Of a DNA stretch of 64,000 nucleotides, positions 32,672 to 46,308 are shown piece after piece; the first letter of the stretch is position 1, and the number at the start of each line of letters is the position of its first letter. Source of the stretch: Fragilariopsis cylindrus CCMP1102 (taxonomy: Eukaryota > Bacillariophyta > Bacillariophyceae > Bacillariales > Bacillariaceae); contig FMBT01000460.1 of assembly GCA_900095095.1 (NCBI GenBank), positions 1-64,000 on the forward strand. Reading direction: 5' to 3'. A model generated the notes under the pieces. The model did no database searches. It worked only from the letters and a program-made list of their open reading frames with translations, and was not told the origin of the DNA. The position numbers and the translations under genes were made by a program.

Positions 32672-34593
32672 ATGACGGCTGTTTTAAAAATAAATTCTGC
32701 TGAGGCAACATCAAAGCCTGAAGCTAAAATGACATTCTTTAGAAAATGGGGACCTACCCTTGTTGCATTATGCGCAGTTTTGGCCTTGAATATGAGTCTA
32801 TTCGGACCTACTATGTCAGATATGCCTGAAATGTCTCAAAAGTCAATCAACCGACGAGCACTTGCCGAGAAGCGTACAGCTGATGTCTTGGCGATGGCCC
32901 CAACAGCAGCATCGGACCTGCGTTCTCCTCGTTCGCGTGGATTCGGTAGCCGAAATCTATCCTCCGAAGAGGGTGGTGTTATGGAATACACACGTCGCCG
33001 TCATCGATACCTTGGAGATTACGTCCACGTTGATGTTTCCGATCAGTTCTCTGTATTCGGTAAATGGACTGTTTCTATTATTTACTTCGCATACTGGGTA
33101 TTCCTGATGTTCCCGAATTGGTTTCTACCAATCGGACGTCCAGGTATTGCTCTTGGTGGAGGTCTTTCTATGGTGGTGTGGCGTTACATTCTTATGGTAA
33201 CCGGACAGGGTCCATTCTTCGATGCTGAACGTGTTATTATTCTTGAACCACTCTTCCTTTTGTTCGGTCTTATGCTTACCACCATCTATCTTGAAAAGAT
33301 GGAACGTGGAGGTCTTTTTGATAAGCTTCGTGATTCTTTGGATGATCCAGTCAACTGGAAACGTTCTGCTAAGATTATGCTTATGTCTACTATCGGTTCG
33401 GCCGCTGTCATGAACGATTCCGTTGTTCTGATCTTTTCCGGAGTTGTTGTTGACTTATGTGTTCGTCACAAGGTCGCCAACTCTCTTCCATACTTGCTAT
33501 CATTGGCAACAACAGCAAATACCGGATCCGCTCTTACTTTGACTGGTAATCCTCAAAATATTTTGATTGTATCACTGATGTACGACGATATTAGTTGGAT
33601 TGATTCGCTGCAAATATGGCGTTACCTGTCTTCGCGGCATCATCTATCAATGCTATTATGATGTTTGTTTACTACGGAGCTGAACTTTTCCCTGGTTCCT
33701 CTGGTGTTATGGAAAACGCCGGAATTATGTTCCTTGGTAACAGAACACCTGAAATGCTGGCCCAAGAACATGCTTACTATGCTCGCCAATCTGCAACCGA
33801 ACCAGAAATTGTAGACGACAATGGTGGTTGGACTTTCTGGTCGAAACTTCAAGTTGTTATTATTGTTTGTTTCTTGATCTTCTTCGCATGCGGATTTGAT
33901 GTTTGTGTTGTATCAATCACTACCGGAGCTATTCTTATGGTTATCGCCGCATACAAGCGTCAACATTATGACCCTAAACCTGATAACACTCAATATGACG
34001 TTGAAGGTAACCCACTTCCACCCAAGAAGACGTACGATATGGATGGTAACGAGATCGAACCTGATGAGGAAGAACTTGTTACCGAGTCTGAAACTACACT
34101 AACCGAAGTTGATTACGGTCTTCTTATGCTTTTCATCGGTCAGTTCTTACTTATTGGATCCTTTGATGATACCGGTGTTCCTCAAGCCTTTTTCGGTTTA
34201 AGTATGGGCAAGTGCGCTGACCAGATGACGGAAGGTGCATGTGTGTACTGGTTTGTCATGATTGTTACTATCTTGTCGAACGTTGCCTCCAATGTGCCAG
34301 TGTGTCAGATGCTTGCTGCTACGTTCCCATATGCTACACCTTACGATTGGTTACAAGTATCATTCTCTGCAACCATCGCAGGAAACTTAACTATGCTTGG
34401 ATCTGCTGCTAACATGATCGTTGCCTTCCAGGCCGCTAAGGTTGGTGACCGTACTTTCACATCTGAAAGACATGCACCATTTGGAATCCCTTCTACTCTT
34501 CTCAGTCTATACGCTGGTACTTTCTTACTAGCAACTTTCCACTTTGCCCCAGAATGTTCCGAACGTCTTGGAACTTGTGAGGATGCTGAATAA
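32672..34593 (+). CDS. Lsi2/ArsB-type transporter (putative silicon or arsenite efflux), one frame break
   Basis: Ion-transporter-superfamily membrane protein related to plant Lsi2 (silicic acid efflux) and bacterial ArsB. The first frame, 32672 to about 33615, gives TM segments including GIALGGGLSMVVWRYILMV and VIILEPLFLLFGLMLTTIYL, then AVMNDSVVLIFSGVVVDLCV, and the family signature ANTGSALTLTGNPQNILIVS. The second frame begins at 33616 and gives KLQVVIIVCFLIFFACGFDV, a charged 60-residue loop, YGLLMLFIGQFLLIGSF, ILSNVASNVPVCQMLAA and ATIAGNLTMLGSAANMIVAF. The last two match the C-terminal SNVP and GNLTLLGSAAN signatures. Together about 640 residues. One base in the AAATATGG at 33612-33619 separates the frames, so an assembly error is likely. 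Silicon efflux is the natural hypothesis in a diatom but is not proved. Confidence 0.85.
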
Positions 34594-36394
34594 ACAAAAC
34601 AGAAAGCAGACGCAAAAAAAATATTTATATTTATATACCTACTTCTAACTGTCTCAATAAACTTAAAACAAAATATACTTATAAAATAAATACAAAAATA
34701 TAGAAAAGATTACGTTATTGTTTAAGATATATCACATACATAAATCATTCACTAGCTAGTAGGCCTGCTAACTATAGAATGCATACAGTATGTGTGATGA
34801 AACACTAACATGACACAAGAAAGCTAGAGATTTCACCGGAATGATGCTGTGGCAAGTTGCCAGGAAGAACTAGCAAAAGGGCTACTCTACTTACCAGTTC
34901 ACACTGCAATACATATCAATAACTATTCTAGGACCCTACAAGAAGTTGACGTATCATTTCCGTGGATGCACCCACCCTAATAAACAATTGTATTTGTCAA
35001 TTTTCTGGGGAAAATTTCAAGATAACTAGTCATAATGATGGTTCAGTAATATTCTGTCATCATTCTTGTCACAAACACATTTCTACGTATGACAATAATA
35101 CTGGTTGCTCAAGATATTGATATATTTTTATGATTCTTTTTGCTTACATTGTTGTTGTGAGTGTGTGAGAGAGAGTGTTTGACAACTACAGTACTAGAAA
35201 AGTACAAGTAGAGTAAAGATAGATGTGATGAAGCAATGTGAGTTATATCTTGCATATCAAATGTTGGCTTAGTGTCAAATCTTTCTAGGAATCAAAGCTA
35301 AGATTTGCTTACACAGTGGACTCCTACGGCAATAGAGACGATCTATTTATTCCCTACTTAGGATGATAAGCGCCAAACAATTACCAATCACTGTAGCTTA
35401 GTTATTATTGTTAACCTCTGGGCAGAAAAAACCTCTCAGTCAACATTATCCCCATGTGCAACCTACCTACTGCACACTATTATCTGGAGTGAATTGAGTT
35501 TCTAAGTTTCATCATACTATATTTCCTGCTCTAAAACCTTCCAAACTAATACTGCATACTTCTACAAGATATATTTCTTTCTTTGGATTTGCTTTGAGGC
35601 ATTGTCATATTGTTGGCATTGGTATGAATAATGAGCAATCATGGTTCCAAATACATAGAATCAGTGCAGATACTACAAGAGGAGGAGGTCAATTCTTCCA
35701 TTCTTATTCACATTTTTGTATCTACATGTGTTATTGCTACAGCCCAGCTAGAATCCCTTGCTCCAATTATTACATACAATGATTTGCATCTATGATTCAT
35801 TTTTGTTGTAACCTCTGCTCTATAAACAGTACGGGATGAGCAGCATTGTTCAAGCACACATGCATGCACATAACAAGTTGTGCATAAAAATGATGTGAAG
35901 AACCGTACAGCACTGACAGTAATGATGTAAATATATATGTATGGTGCAAATACTGTTATGGTTATGTAGTAGTCTAGAATATGTTTTGTCTTTTGGGAAA
36001 ATCATTAGGTTGTAATTTGGGGCTAAATCATTCCCATATTTTTCTAGGCGTGGATACTCGACTATTTTAACGCGGACTAACTTATTAACAACCTGTAATA
36101 AATCTTTGTTGTTAGGCTGTTAGCACCGTGAAATTTTTAAGTTAAAGCAACTAACTTCAAACTCTACGAACATATGAACAGATCAACGAGGACCATGGCC
36201 AATGAAGGAAAAGAGCCAAGCTTAGCTAATCTCTTTCTGCTAGTCTAGATTTATCCCCTATTAGAAGAGAGAATACAGGCCATACGCACACCTCCTATAA
36301 AACAGCAAAAAGTAGAAATCGATCCATTGTTGGAAATAGAGTAGAGGAACCAGATTTATTTTATTTTTATTTTCTATCATTTTCAAGTTTTCTC
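34594..36394. other. 1.8-kb intergenic region
   Basis: AT-rich, with no coding signal, RNA gene or obvious repeat found beyond short microsatellites (GAGAGAG near 35167). It should contain the 3' flank of the transporter and the promoter of the large SANT gene. Confidence 0.4.
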
Positions 36395-39300
36395 ATGGAT
36401 CCTCCTACTGCGGTTAATGGTTGTCGTCAACGCAATGCTAGATCTTCCAACTCTGGAAGCTCTGGAAGATCATTGACTAGAAACCAAAAAAAATCAAAGG
36501 GCAAGCAGAAGTTATCATCATCATCAGCGTCGGTATCATCATCATCAGGATCAGGATCCTCATTCCCGGTGGAATTTTCTACTACTTGTACTAGTAGTGC
36601 CGACGTTGTTAAGGAAATACGTTCGTCACTATGTGTTGCAACATCAATCATCGAAGGAGATCATGACAACAACACACCCGACGATTACTCGACCACCACC
36701 ACGACAGGGACTTCCGTTGCCACCAATGGATATCCCATCACAAAAAGTACAATCCGTTTTGAATGTGGTCGTTTGAAATATTCTCATGTGAAAGAAGAAT
36801 GGTCTATCCGACATAAACCAATAGTTTCGATCACTTCGTCGCAAAATGAAGAAAGTACTACGGCTCTCAATTCCTCCACGTCGTCACCGTTGTTACAGCA
36901 TTACAATTCCAAGACGATTGCTAGTATTTGGCCTGTTTCAAAGCAGTGCGATATACAGGCGACGAGTACGACGAATGGACAGAACAGCAGCAGCAACGAT
37001 AATAGTAATAATCACAATCACAATCATAACAACAATCGCAATCACAATCACAATCATAACAACAATCATAACAACAATGGCACAACAACAATAACAAGAA
37101 AAAGTCCAAGAGGACATAATTTATTGGTGGGGAATGAGAAACAGCAACTCAACAACAGATCCTGCTCCACGGGCGGTGACGAAAGAATAAGGATAAAATC
37201 TATAAAACGACAAAATCCGCGTCGAAAACGCAAGAAGTGTAGTAGTAGTGACGATGATGAAGACGAGATAGTTGTCAATACTGTAGGTAATGACGACTAT
37301 GACGACGGCGACATGAACGACGTCAAGCTTAACGGGGTACAACAAAAGGCAACGACAGGTATTATTTATACGCCATCGTCGTCGTCGTCATCAACAATTG
37401 CAGCAGCAGCAACTTTGCATAATAATCGACTTGTATCACCTCCATTAGAACTAGTTCGATGTCTCTTACATGGTGCTGAATTTATTTCGACAATGATATG
37501 TGCACGGATAGAAATGGATTGTTCAATTTACTCTAGTAGTGAATACAACAATAAGAACGGCATTAAAGTTATTAGAGGCGACTCTGATGGCAATAATCTC
37601 ATCCCTAACAACACATCAATAGCATCATCACATTCTTCTGAGATTCAATTCTGGTCGCGACGAATAACAAAGAATTCTAAGCAAGTATCTTCTATCAATT
37701 TACAATCCATGCTGGTTGCGATAGCAGAAGCGTCAATTCGCAACAAAAATTCACCAGATTTTGTCGAAGATAGTGACAGAAATAATATCGATCATTCTGT
37801 ACTGCAACTAAATCTACAAAAACTTATTGATGAGTGCATTTGGTTCGCACAGACCTATACGTTGAATCTAATTGCTCCATGGGAATCTTCTTGGCAAACA
37901 CGCAGTGTCTTTTTATCTGAAAATATGGTCGATAGTGAAAATCATTTATCGTCTACGGTAGAAAAACTTCCGAAGAGGAAAATTGAACGAAGGCGGAATC
38001 AGAGTCGGAAGGGTAGACGAGTCAGTGACAATGACAGCAACGAATATAATGGTATCAGTAAGAAACAAAATAATGCATCAATTTCATTTGATACAACATC
38101 TTTCATGCAAGATTTTGTCAAAGCGTGTCTGGCTCAGCCATGGCAAGATGCTAGGTTTAGACAAGATTTAATGTCAGATGATGTAGGAATCACTTCTTTC
38201 ATGACGAAAGCTGCACTCGTTAATGGCGGTGACAGGATCGAAAAACTTCACAGCAACAACAACAACAAGAAACCCATGCTTCCTTCATCACCGAAACGAA
38301 CGAAAGGATCTCGTCGCAGCAAAGATTTTACTATCGAGCCCGCCGATTCTTTGGCTGCTGCTGCAACTACTACTACTACTAATCATTATATAAGAAATCG
38401 TTTGTCTCTACCAACAGAAAAGAAGGAATCGCCACTGAAACAACGTCCCAAACGAAGAAAACTAAGTCATCATTTCTCTCCACCATCTTCACCTTCCATT
38501 TTGGAGAATGCTGCAACAGTCAGATCACAACGGGGTAGTCGGAATCGGTCACGCCGAAGTACACTGACTAATTCATCATTAGAGACAACAGGAATTTCGC
38601 TAAGAATGAAAGAAAAAATGAAATGCCCGAAGGAGGTTCCGAAAGATAACAATACCGACGACGAAACTCACAATTTTATAAATAATACTAGGGATGTAGA
38701 AAACGTGCCATCTAATTCGTTGTATGAATTGTTTGACAAGAATAAACAACAAAAAGTAAGCGACATCCCATCCGAGATATTTTCTGTCGATGATGGTGTC
38801 GGTACGGGCGTCGATTCCGGCAGTCATAACTCTTCTCCAAAGAAACAAGAGATCAAAGATTGTACTGGCAGACGAAGTCCCGGGAGGAAAGTTCGATGGA
38901 ACGGTATCATGAAGAGTCCATTGGTGGGTTCAAAGACAAGAGTAAATAGAGGTGGTATCTTGCGAGAAGGGGAGCACGGACAAGACAAAATATGCCGTCA
39001 ACACTATGAACATCCAAAAAAAAAGGTATCTAATTCTCCATCTGAAATTTCGAGCACGCAAGGAACTGTGCCAGCTGCTCATAAATCATCTGATAAATTG
39101 TCTGTTGACTATACTCATAAATCATCTGATAAATTGTCTATTGACTATAAAATCCAAACCAATGGACAAAGTCAAGTCAACACGAGGAACGAATATTCAA
39201 CACGCAACAAGTCAAAGCACCCACCAAAAATGCAAAATGATGATGAACCAGAAATTTTGGATGAACGTATTGAAGCGAAAGACCACTCACAAAACGTCGA

Positions 39301-42300
39301 AGGTGTTGGTCTTATCCAAGAAAGAACTGCCGAAGCCAAAGAAGAGACAGTACACGGTTCTACCACCGAAGTCGTCAAAGAAGGAAATCATACACATGTC
39401 GAAGAAATCGAACGCCATGAGAAGAGAAATGGAAAAAGTAGTGATAAGGACAATTCTACCGTAAAGATCAACGGAGAAGTAGACAAGTCATCTCAACCCT
39501 CACCTCTAGAAAGGAATGGTAGCACTCCATCGTCATCATCCCAATCGCAACAATTGAAATCACCTCCTCCTCCTCCTCCTCGTAGTAGTTCTAGGTCTCA
39601 ATCCGATGAACAGCGATCAGGATCGAAATCATCAAAGAAGGTATTGTCATCATCGCTACCATCCAAAATGGAACAACGTCTTGCTTTTGAAAAGAAAAGA
39701 GGTGAACAAAAACGTAATAATAATATTAAACAACGAGAGCAGCAGCAGCAAGTCCAACATAATCTTCAACATCAACAAGTTGAATTGCAGAGTATAAAAC
39801 AGCAACAGGTTGAACTGCAACGGCGGGAACATCAGAAACTTTCCGCTGTCGTGAATCTAGAATCCACAAAGCAAACGAAAGTAATAGGTAATCTGCCACA
39901 AAATTCGACGCCGAATGATGACAGAGGAGAACAATCTGAAGTCGTTTCACCTAAATCAGATTCACTTCGTGGACGTCGACGTGCTGCTGTCAAATGTAAT
40001 AATAGTATCAAGAGTAGTAGTAGTAGTAGCAGTAACAACACCAAGGGTTGTCCTCCGCGGACAAATTCAACACCGTCATCATCACCGTCATCACCACGAT
40101 CAAAACAAAAGCAAACAGAAGAAGACACTACTGCCGCCACCACAACTACTAGAAAACGTGCTAGGAGACTATGTTCTTCTCAACACAGCACCAACGAGGA
40201 TAATAAGATCAATGGGAATGAAACCAATAATTTGTCAGGCTCTACTGAAAGCCAAGTCAATACCAAAAATGGCGACCGCAGGTACCCTTCCCGAGATAGC
40301 CGTAGGCATATTCACGAAAAAGATGAAGAGGAAGAAGATGATGAAGAAGAACAGAAAGAACAAGAACAAGACAACAGCAACAGCAGCAGCAAATCTCCAA
40401 GAAAGCCTGAAAAGAACAGCGTGAGAGATGAAGAACGACAAGCCAAGGGACAAATACGCACAGGGACATGGACAAAAGAGGAGACTATGGCGTTTCTACA
40501 TGGTGTAAGAATCTATGGATTTGGGAACTGGTCGACAATTGCCGACAATATTATTCCAACGAGGTATGTTGGTTCTTAGTATATTTTTCTAAATTTGGTA
40601 TTTATCAATCTTTTCTTATCATTTTACTAACACATCATCTTTTCTCTTTCTACTTTTTAACCGAAGAACAACACGCCAAGTCAAAAGCAAAGGACAAACC
40701 GCATCGAAAGGTAAAAGTTGTGGCGATTACTCAGAACTCGACGAATACCTGAAAGAGCATCCTGATTTTTGTAAGAATATGAAAACCGAAGGTGTCAAGC
40801 CGCAGACGAAATCAATAACGAGGACAAAAAAGAAGATTCCGCAAGAACAAATTGGCACGAAGGGAAAGAGAAAACGAAGACGAGATTCTCCCAAAAATCA
40901 AAGTAAGGAGGGCGAAGCAAAAGAAGAAGGAACAAATCGAGTCATTGTCCCTGAATATAACCTCCAACGCAAAGTTAATATCAATTCTCAGGGAGGTCTC
41001 TGCAATACTGTAGATGATTCAAACGGTTCAAAAGTCGATGTTTCGAACTGGGTGAAACTAAGTCACCTTGTAAGCCGCAAATTATTCGATTGATAGTTAA
41101 TATTTCCTGGGTGATTATTGGTATAAATGTTGACATTTGAACCGAACGAATCTCATGTCTTCAATTCTTTTGCTGTTGTTTCTTTCTTTATAATGTTAAA
41201 ATAGGGGCATGTATCTGACTATCATGGGTTCAAACGAAAAAATGAACACTTTGTTCCGTTACAATATGGTCCTATTAATGATATCCGGGGGCAAATACAG
41301 AGAGCACTTATCGAAAATATGGAATCAAACGGGGAAGAAAATGACGAAGATATTATTCAGGAGAACTTGGAATACAATAATATTGTTCAACGATATGATT
41401 TCTTGGCAGAGCGAGAGAGATCTCAAAGAAAGAAATTGGATACGAATCAAACGAGTTCCCCACAAGAAACCAAGCCAGACGTACAAGACAATATTCCCGT
41501 TATGTTTTCATCATCAAATGCAGATTTAACAACAGAGAAGTGGAATCCAAGCATATTTGAAATCGACGAATCAAATCTCCAGCCTCCGATTAACTTTCGA
41601 TTCTTCGATGAGGAAGATGATGTCCTGGTAAATGCTACTAACGACAAAACAAGTAATGGAAAGCGTCCAAGTAGAACTGCTCAAATAGCTTCCCAAAAGA
41701 AAACTTCTATACGGATTCTCAGCGAAATGCTTTATTCTCTTGATTTCATTGACAAATACAACAGTAAATTGAGAAAAGGAGAGATTGCTATTGAGGAGAA
41801 GGAGGAGGAGGAAGAAGAAGAAGATGGTGATGAGGAGGAGGAGGAAGAAGAAGGAGAAACGGAAGAGATGCAAGACGATGAGAAGAAGAGTGACAGTGAC
41901 TCTAAGAAGAAACGCGAGGGGAAAGTAAGCGTCAAGAAGATGTCTAGTAGAAAGGCGCGGGATGCGAGGCGTAACAGCACTAGCAACACCAAAATAAAGA
42001 AACCTCTGGTCGAGTTCAATCCTGCATTTATGCCTTTGGCTGCGACTGCTCTTCTCGCCAACTATAACGAACTTCAAAACAAAAATCGTTCCTTTTATCA
42101 ATTAAAAGTAAGGGGAAAATCAAGAAGTATCGAGTCTACTAAGGAAGCAATTCATCGTATCCTGGACAAAAGTGATGCACTACAAGACTTTATGAAAGAC
42201 GAGGACACTATTGCAGAAGAAAAAAGTCTTGGAAGAAGCATTCGTGGATACACTCGTAAAGCAGACCAGGAGAAAATTGAAAAAAGGAATTTTGAAGAAA

Positions 42301-42707
42301 AGCAAAAAGATCAACAGCATGAATATGAATACTACAATAGGAAATGGAAAAAGAGTAAAAAAACACCACAGGACATTGAATGGAAGGAAATACAGTCAAG
42401 GCCGTTTCGTTACAAGCTATCAGAAGAGCATATCGAAACCTGCAAGTTTGAACCAAACTGTCCTATTTGTGCTCCTATTCTCCATGACGAATCTCCATCT
42501 CAAAGTAAGCATATTTTTTTCCCTGGCGTTCAGCGACTTGACGATATTCCTATTAACGGGGAAGGGAGCACGGAATCAAATTCTTCACCCGAAGAGCAAA
42601 AGTTATCATCAGCACTGAAATTGTCTGAACTCCACCACACACTTAGTTTTGTTCAACGTTACAATAACGGTATGATTGTTTCAAGCCAGAAAAGAAAAAT
42701 GAGGTAG
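36395..42707 (+). CDS. very large SANT/Myb-domain protein, three exons
   Basis: Predicted 2024 residues. Exons: 36395-40563, 40667-41069, 41205-42707. Introns (GTATGT...GAAG and GTAAG...ATAG) restore a continuous frame: IIPTR|TTRQV and KLSHL|GHVSD. The first 1350 residues are mostly low complexity: Asn/His repeats, Ser runs, basic clusters and a PPPPPP tract. A single SANT/Myb repeat spans the first junction, RTGTWTKEETMAFLHGVRIY then GFGNWSTIADNIIPTRTTRQ, with the three spaced aromatics of Myb repeats. Exon 3 has a Glu-rich block near 41800-41870 and a helical, charged C-terminus containing IHRILDKSDALQDFMKDEDT and CKFEPNCPICAPILHDE, where CxxxxCPIC may be a metal-binding knuckle. A chromatin or transcription factor is the likely role; no named family was recognised. 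Confidence 0.8.
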
Positions 42708-42887
42708 AGGTAGAGAGAAATCTTGAAATGGAAGTTTATCAGAGAAATAAATCACAGTTAGCCTATTCTAATCTAAAGTGACAGTTTTCTGATTAATCTG
42801 CTGATCTTATAGATGATATTAACCTCAACCTATCTTATCTTTTTTATCATTAAGTTGAATCGTTTGCGTTTGCAGTCTGATTCTTGT
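42708..42887. other. 180-bp gap between convergent genes
   Basis: 3' flanks of the SANT gene and the golgin gene; nothing recognised. Confidence 0.35.
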
Positions 42888-45771
42888 CTATGGTGTATCG
42901 TATGCGTCAACTTTCTTGTCAGTTACTTTGTCAGCTAATCTATCGACATCATTATTTCCTTGCGTATCAAGATGTAGCTGTTCAATATTACTTCGTACAG
43001 CTGCAGCGCTATCAATGCTTCTCACGATTTGTTGTTGTTGCAACATTGCATGTGGGCTATGTGGAACTGTACCGAAGTTACTATTTGGGATGGTTGTCTC
43101 GAAAGAATGAGCGTGGAAGAAAAGTAGAACAAATGTCCATAAATGAATCAATATTAAGTAGAAGATAAATCCCGCTCGTGCTAGCGGATTCCTTCGTAAG
43201 TACTTTCCTATTAACACAAGTGCATAAAGATGATACACACAACCAGAATTTCAGTTAGATTTTCGTTTTATTTTTGAGAAACAATGTTTTGTGTGAGTGA
43301 AAGAGATCAACAACATCAAGGCATAATCGGCAGATAGATAACACTCACCTGTCGAAACAGCAAACGAATCGATCTGATCTACAACTTGACCGATTTGCTC
43401 CGTACGTTCGCCACCACCAGATGATATATATGATGACATAGTAGGTGGATTAGCTTGCCACCGCCTTCTTCCACCAGAAATGGGAGCACGAGCTCGTTCC
43501 ATTGAGTCATAAACGTCCCCGTCACCGTTATTGGATGACGTTTTTGCAACCATTAACTGATCTTCAAGAGTGTTTGATCTATCAACAGCTACCTTCAAAC
43601 GATTTTTCATAGAAAGAGATACGCTGTTTTGATTTGCTACCTTATCACGTAATCGTAACACCTCTTCTGAAAGGAATTTGATCTGATTCGGATTTTCGTC
43701 GTCGTTGAAAGAGGATGTGGATACATTTGAATCATTATCCGGGGATAGCTTATCGTATTCTCTCAACTTCGCTTCCAATTTCGAAATTATAAGCGACATA
43801 TCTGCAACTTGCCGATCAGATTGTATTTGCTTTGCGTGAATAATATTTGCCTCCTGTGTGGTTTCCTTTGAAAAACTTCGAAGTTGCATTTGTAATGTTT
43901 GTGACTATTCAAATAGTAGTAGAGTTTCGAAAAACAAAATACAGGTTAGTAAAATCGTGACAAACAACATAATAATTTCCCAACTCAGTTCTAATCTATA
44001 TCTTCTCACCCCCAATTAAAACACATAATTCCACTTACTTGTTCTTTTTCCATATCAAGATTTGAATTTGCATCCTGTAGGTCCATTTCCAAAGCACTGA
44101 TCCGAGCAGCTTCCGAATATGCATTATTGGATCCACTCGAAGAAGCGTTATCACCAAGACTGCTGCTGCCTGACAGTCTAGTGTTATTTCTGGATGAAAC
44201 AAGTGCTGCGTTTAGCTCTTGAACTGTTCGTTCTAGTTGTGACTCTCTTGCCTAAAACATTATATTGTGGGTAGCATGAAATGAGGAAACATATTAGAAT
44301 GTAAGATGATATGTCATCACTTTCGAAGGACCTTTTTTTAATATCGAGAATGGTCCTTCACACACACAAAAGAACACGTTTCCTTCCTATTTCATTATTG
44401 CTGTTATACACGTACCTGCCGTTGACTGATTTGTCGTGCATGCTGATTCAATGCAGCATCCAAACGATCTTCTGCATCACGTTCACGTTCCATCGAATTA
44501 TCAGAGGCTTGTGTTAATGATTCCAATCGTAATCCAAGTGCTGTTTGTTGTCCTTGTAATGTTGAAAGTTGTTGCAATAAAGTAGATTTTTCATCTTCCA
44601 TAGCACCCACTGCTTCTCTCATGTCATGTTCTCGTTCAGTTGCATTCAACATTTCCTTATCCCATGTTCCACCCTCCTTCTTTCTTTTCTTTTCTTCCGT
44701 CGACAATTTTTTCCGATACTTTTCCAGTTGTTCTTCATATCGTGTCTGTTGATCCTTTACACTCTTTTCGTGTTGTGTTTTCAGTAGAGTAGCTTCCTGT
44801 ACTTGAGTTTTTTGAGTTTTCTCTTTTTCCTGTTTTTGTCGTACACGATCTTTTTCCATCCGTTCCGCTGCTCGTTCCAGTTCTTTTCGTTGTGCTTGTA
44901 GTTCCGATTCTGCTGCCTCGAGTTGCTCATTGAGCGACACAACGTGTCGTCGTAACGTCCGAGATTCCTTCTGAGCCTCCTTCCGTTCCATGACGAGTTC
45001 TCGGTGTTCCTTTTGTGAAGAACGAGTTGGAGAGTGAATAGCAGTAGTAGCAGGTGGTGGTGGTCGTTGCTTTTTTTGTTTTAGATTAAATGACGAAGTT
45101 AATGAGGTTGAGCCTGAGCCTGAGCCTGAGCCTGGTGCTGCTTTTGCTTTTGTTGATACAACCATCGTTTTCTGTGTAGACGATGTAGATGGTGGTGCCG
45201 ATATCTTTTTAGCTGCAGGACTTAATAACAAGGAGGCTTTCAACAGTGGATTGGTTGTAGAAGATATTTCGGAACTATTAGTACCATCAGTATTTTTATC
45301 CGTATTTTTCGATATTTCTGGTTCTATCACTTTCATAGATGGGATTTCTATTGTTGAATTATCTCCTTGTTGACTTATCGCATCATCCTTTACCATCATC
45401 TCATTTTGAATCTGATCGTCATTCACAGTTTGTTCTGTTGTCCTGTCATTTTCATTTTCAACAACTGCAGAAATTTTTTTCTTATCTGATCGGATATCTT
45501 TTGTCTGTTCTTCTTCTTCTACTACTTTCTCCTGATCGTTCTCCTCTAGTTCATCATCATCGTCATCATCATCGTCATCGTCAGAATCCACCGACGATGA
45601 CAGTCCTCGTTTGGCTAAAATGTCATCAATTCCCGTTTTCACTACTCCATCAATAATTTCGTCGTCGTCGTCGTCATCATCATCTTGGGCAGTGGCTCGT
45701 TCTTCAACCACCGTTTCAACTTGATCGTCTAGCTTTGTTAATAGATTATTTACGTTGCTGAGCCAGGACAT
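42888..45771 (-). CDS. golgin-84-like tail-anchored coiled-coil Golgi protein
   Basis: 814-residue protein from four exons: 44416-45771, 44039-44251, 43349-43904 and 42888-43207, with GT-AG introns 44252-44415, 43905-44038 and 43208-43348 that keep the frame. The start MSWLSNVNNLLTKLDDQVE is a golgin-84/GRIP-like N-terminus. An acidic, Asp/Ser-rich region follows. A long coiled coil begins around residue 240 (ERKEAQKESRTLRRHVVSLN, ERAAERMEKDRVRQKQEKEK). Near residues 712-742 LRRNPLARAGFIFYLILIHL and WTFVLLFFHAH form a C-terminal membrane anchor preceded by basic residues, the defining feature of golgin-84/CASP proteins. These tether vesicles at the Golgi. Beyond the anchor lie about 70 further residues, longer than usual. 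ATG at 45769-45771. Confidence 0.85.
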
Positions 45772-46308
45772 CTTATCCTTGCTGTTGTTGCTGTTGTTGC
45801 TGTTATTATTATTATTATTTCAATGGCGTTGTCTTATTCACAAGAAGTACTATTCAAAAGATGATTATTGTTGTGATTGTTGTTGTTCTGCTTTGCTTAG
45901 CTTTCATATTACTACTTCAGTACTTGAAGTAGTACAGTATTCAATATTGTCGTTTTCCTTCTTGTTGCGAATGAATACTGTATGATATCTTGTTCACAAT
46001 ATGACTTTCAAATTAGGGGTGTTATCACCCCTTTATGTTCACATTTTTCATGTCTCTCCACATCATGAGTCACGAATATCTGTACTGTTTTTTAAAAGCC
46101 AAGGCAAAATGAGTGTTTGTATCAGCCATCATTCGCTAATCATAATAGTAACAATCAGAACAAAGCAAAAGTGATAAGGTGGTACCACGGTATGCTATAC
46201 TTATTAAAAAAATCATACGCACAGTAACAGCATATCAATATCAGAATTTCTGATCGATTGATTCATTGTTGATCCCCGCCACAAAGCTCCTCACTCCCTC
46301 CTAATATT
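45772..46308. other. 537-bp intergenic region between divergent genes
   Basis: Upstream of golgin (minus) and of the NDUFAF3-like gene (plus). A TTGCTGTTGTTGC/TTATTATTATT microsatellite lies at 45778-45820. A near-palindromic ACTACTTCAGTACTTGAAGTAGTACAG lies at 45910-45936 (partly mirrored). Confidence 0.45.
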
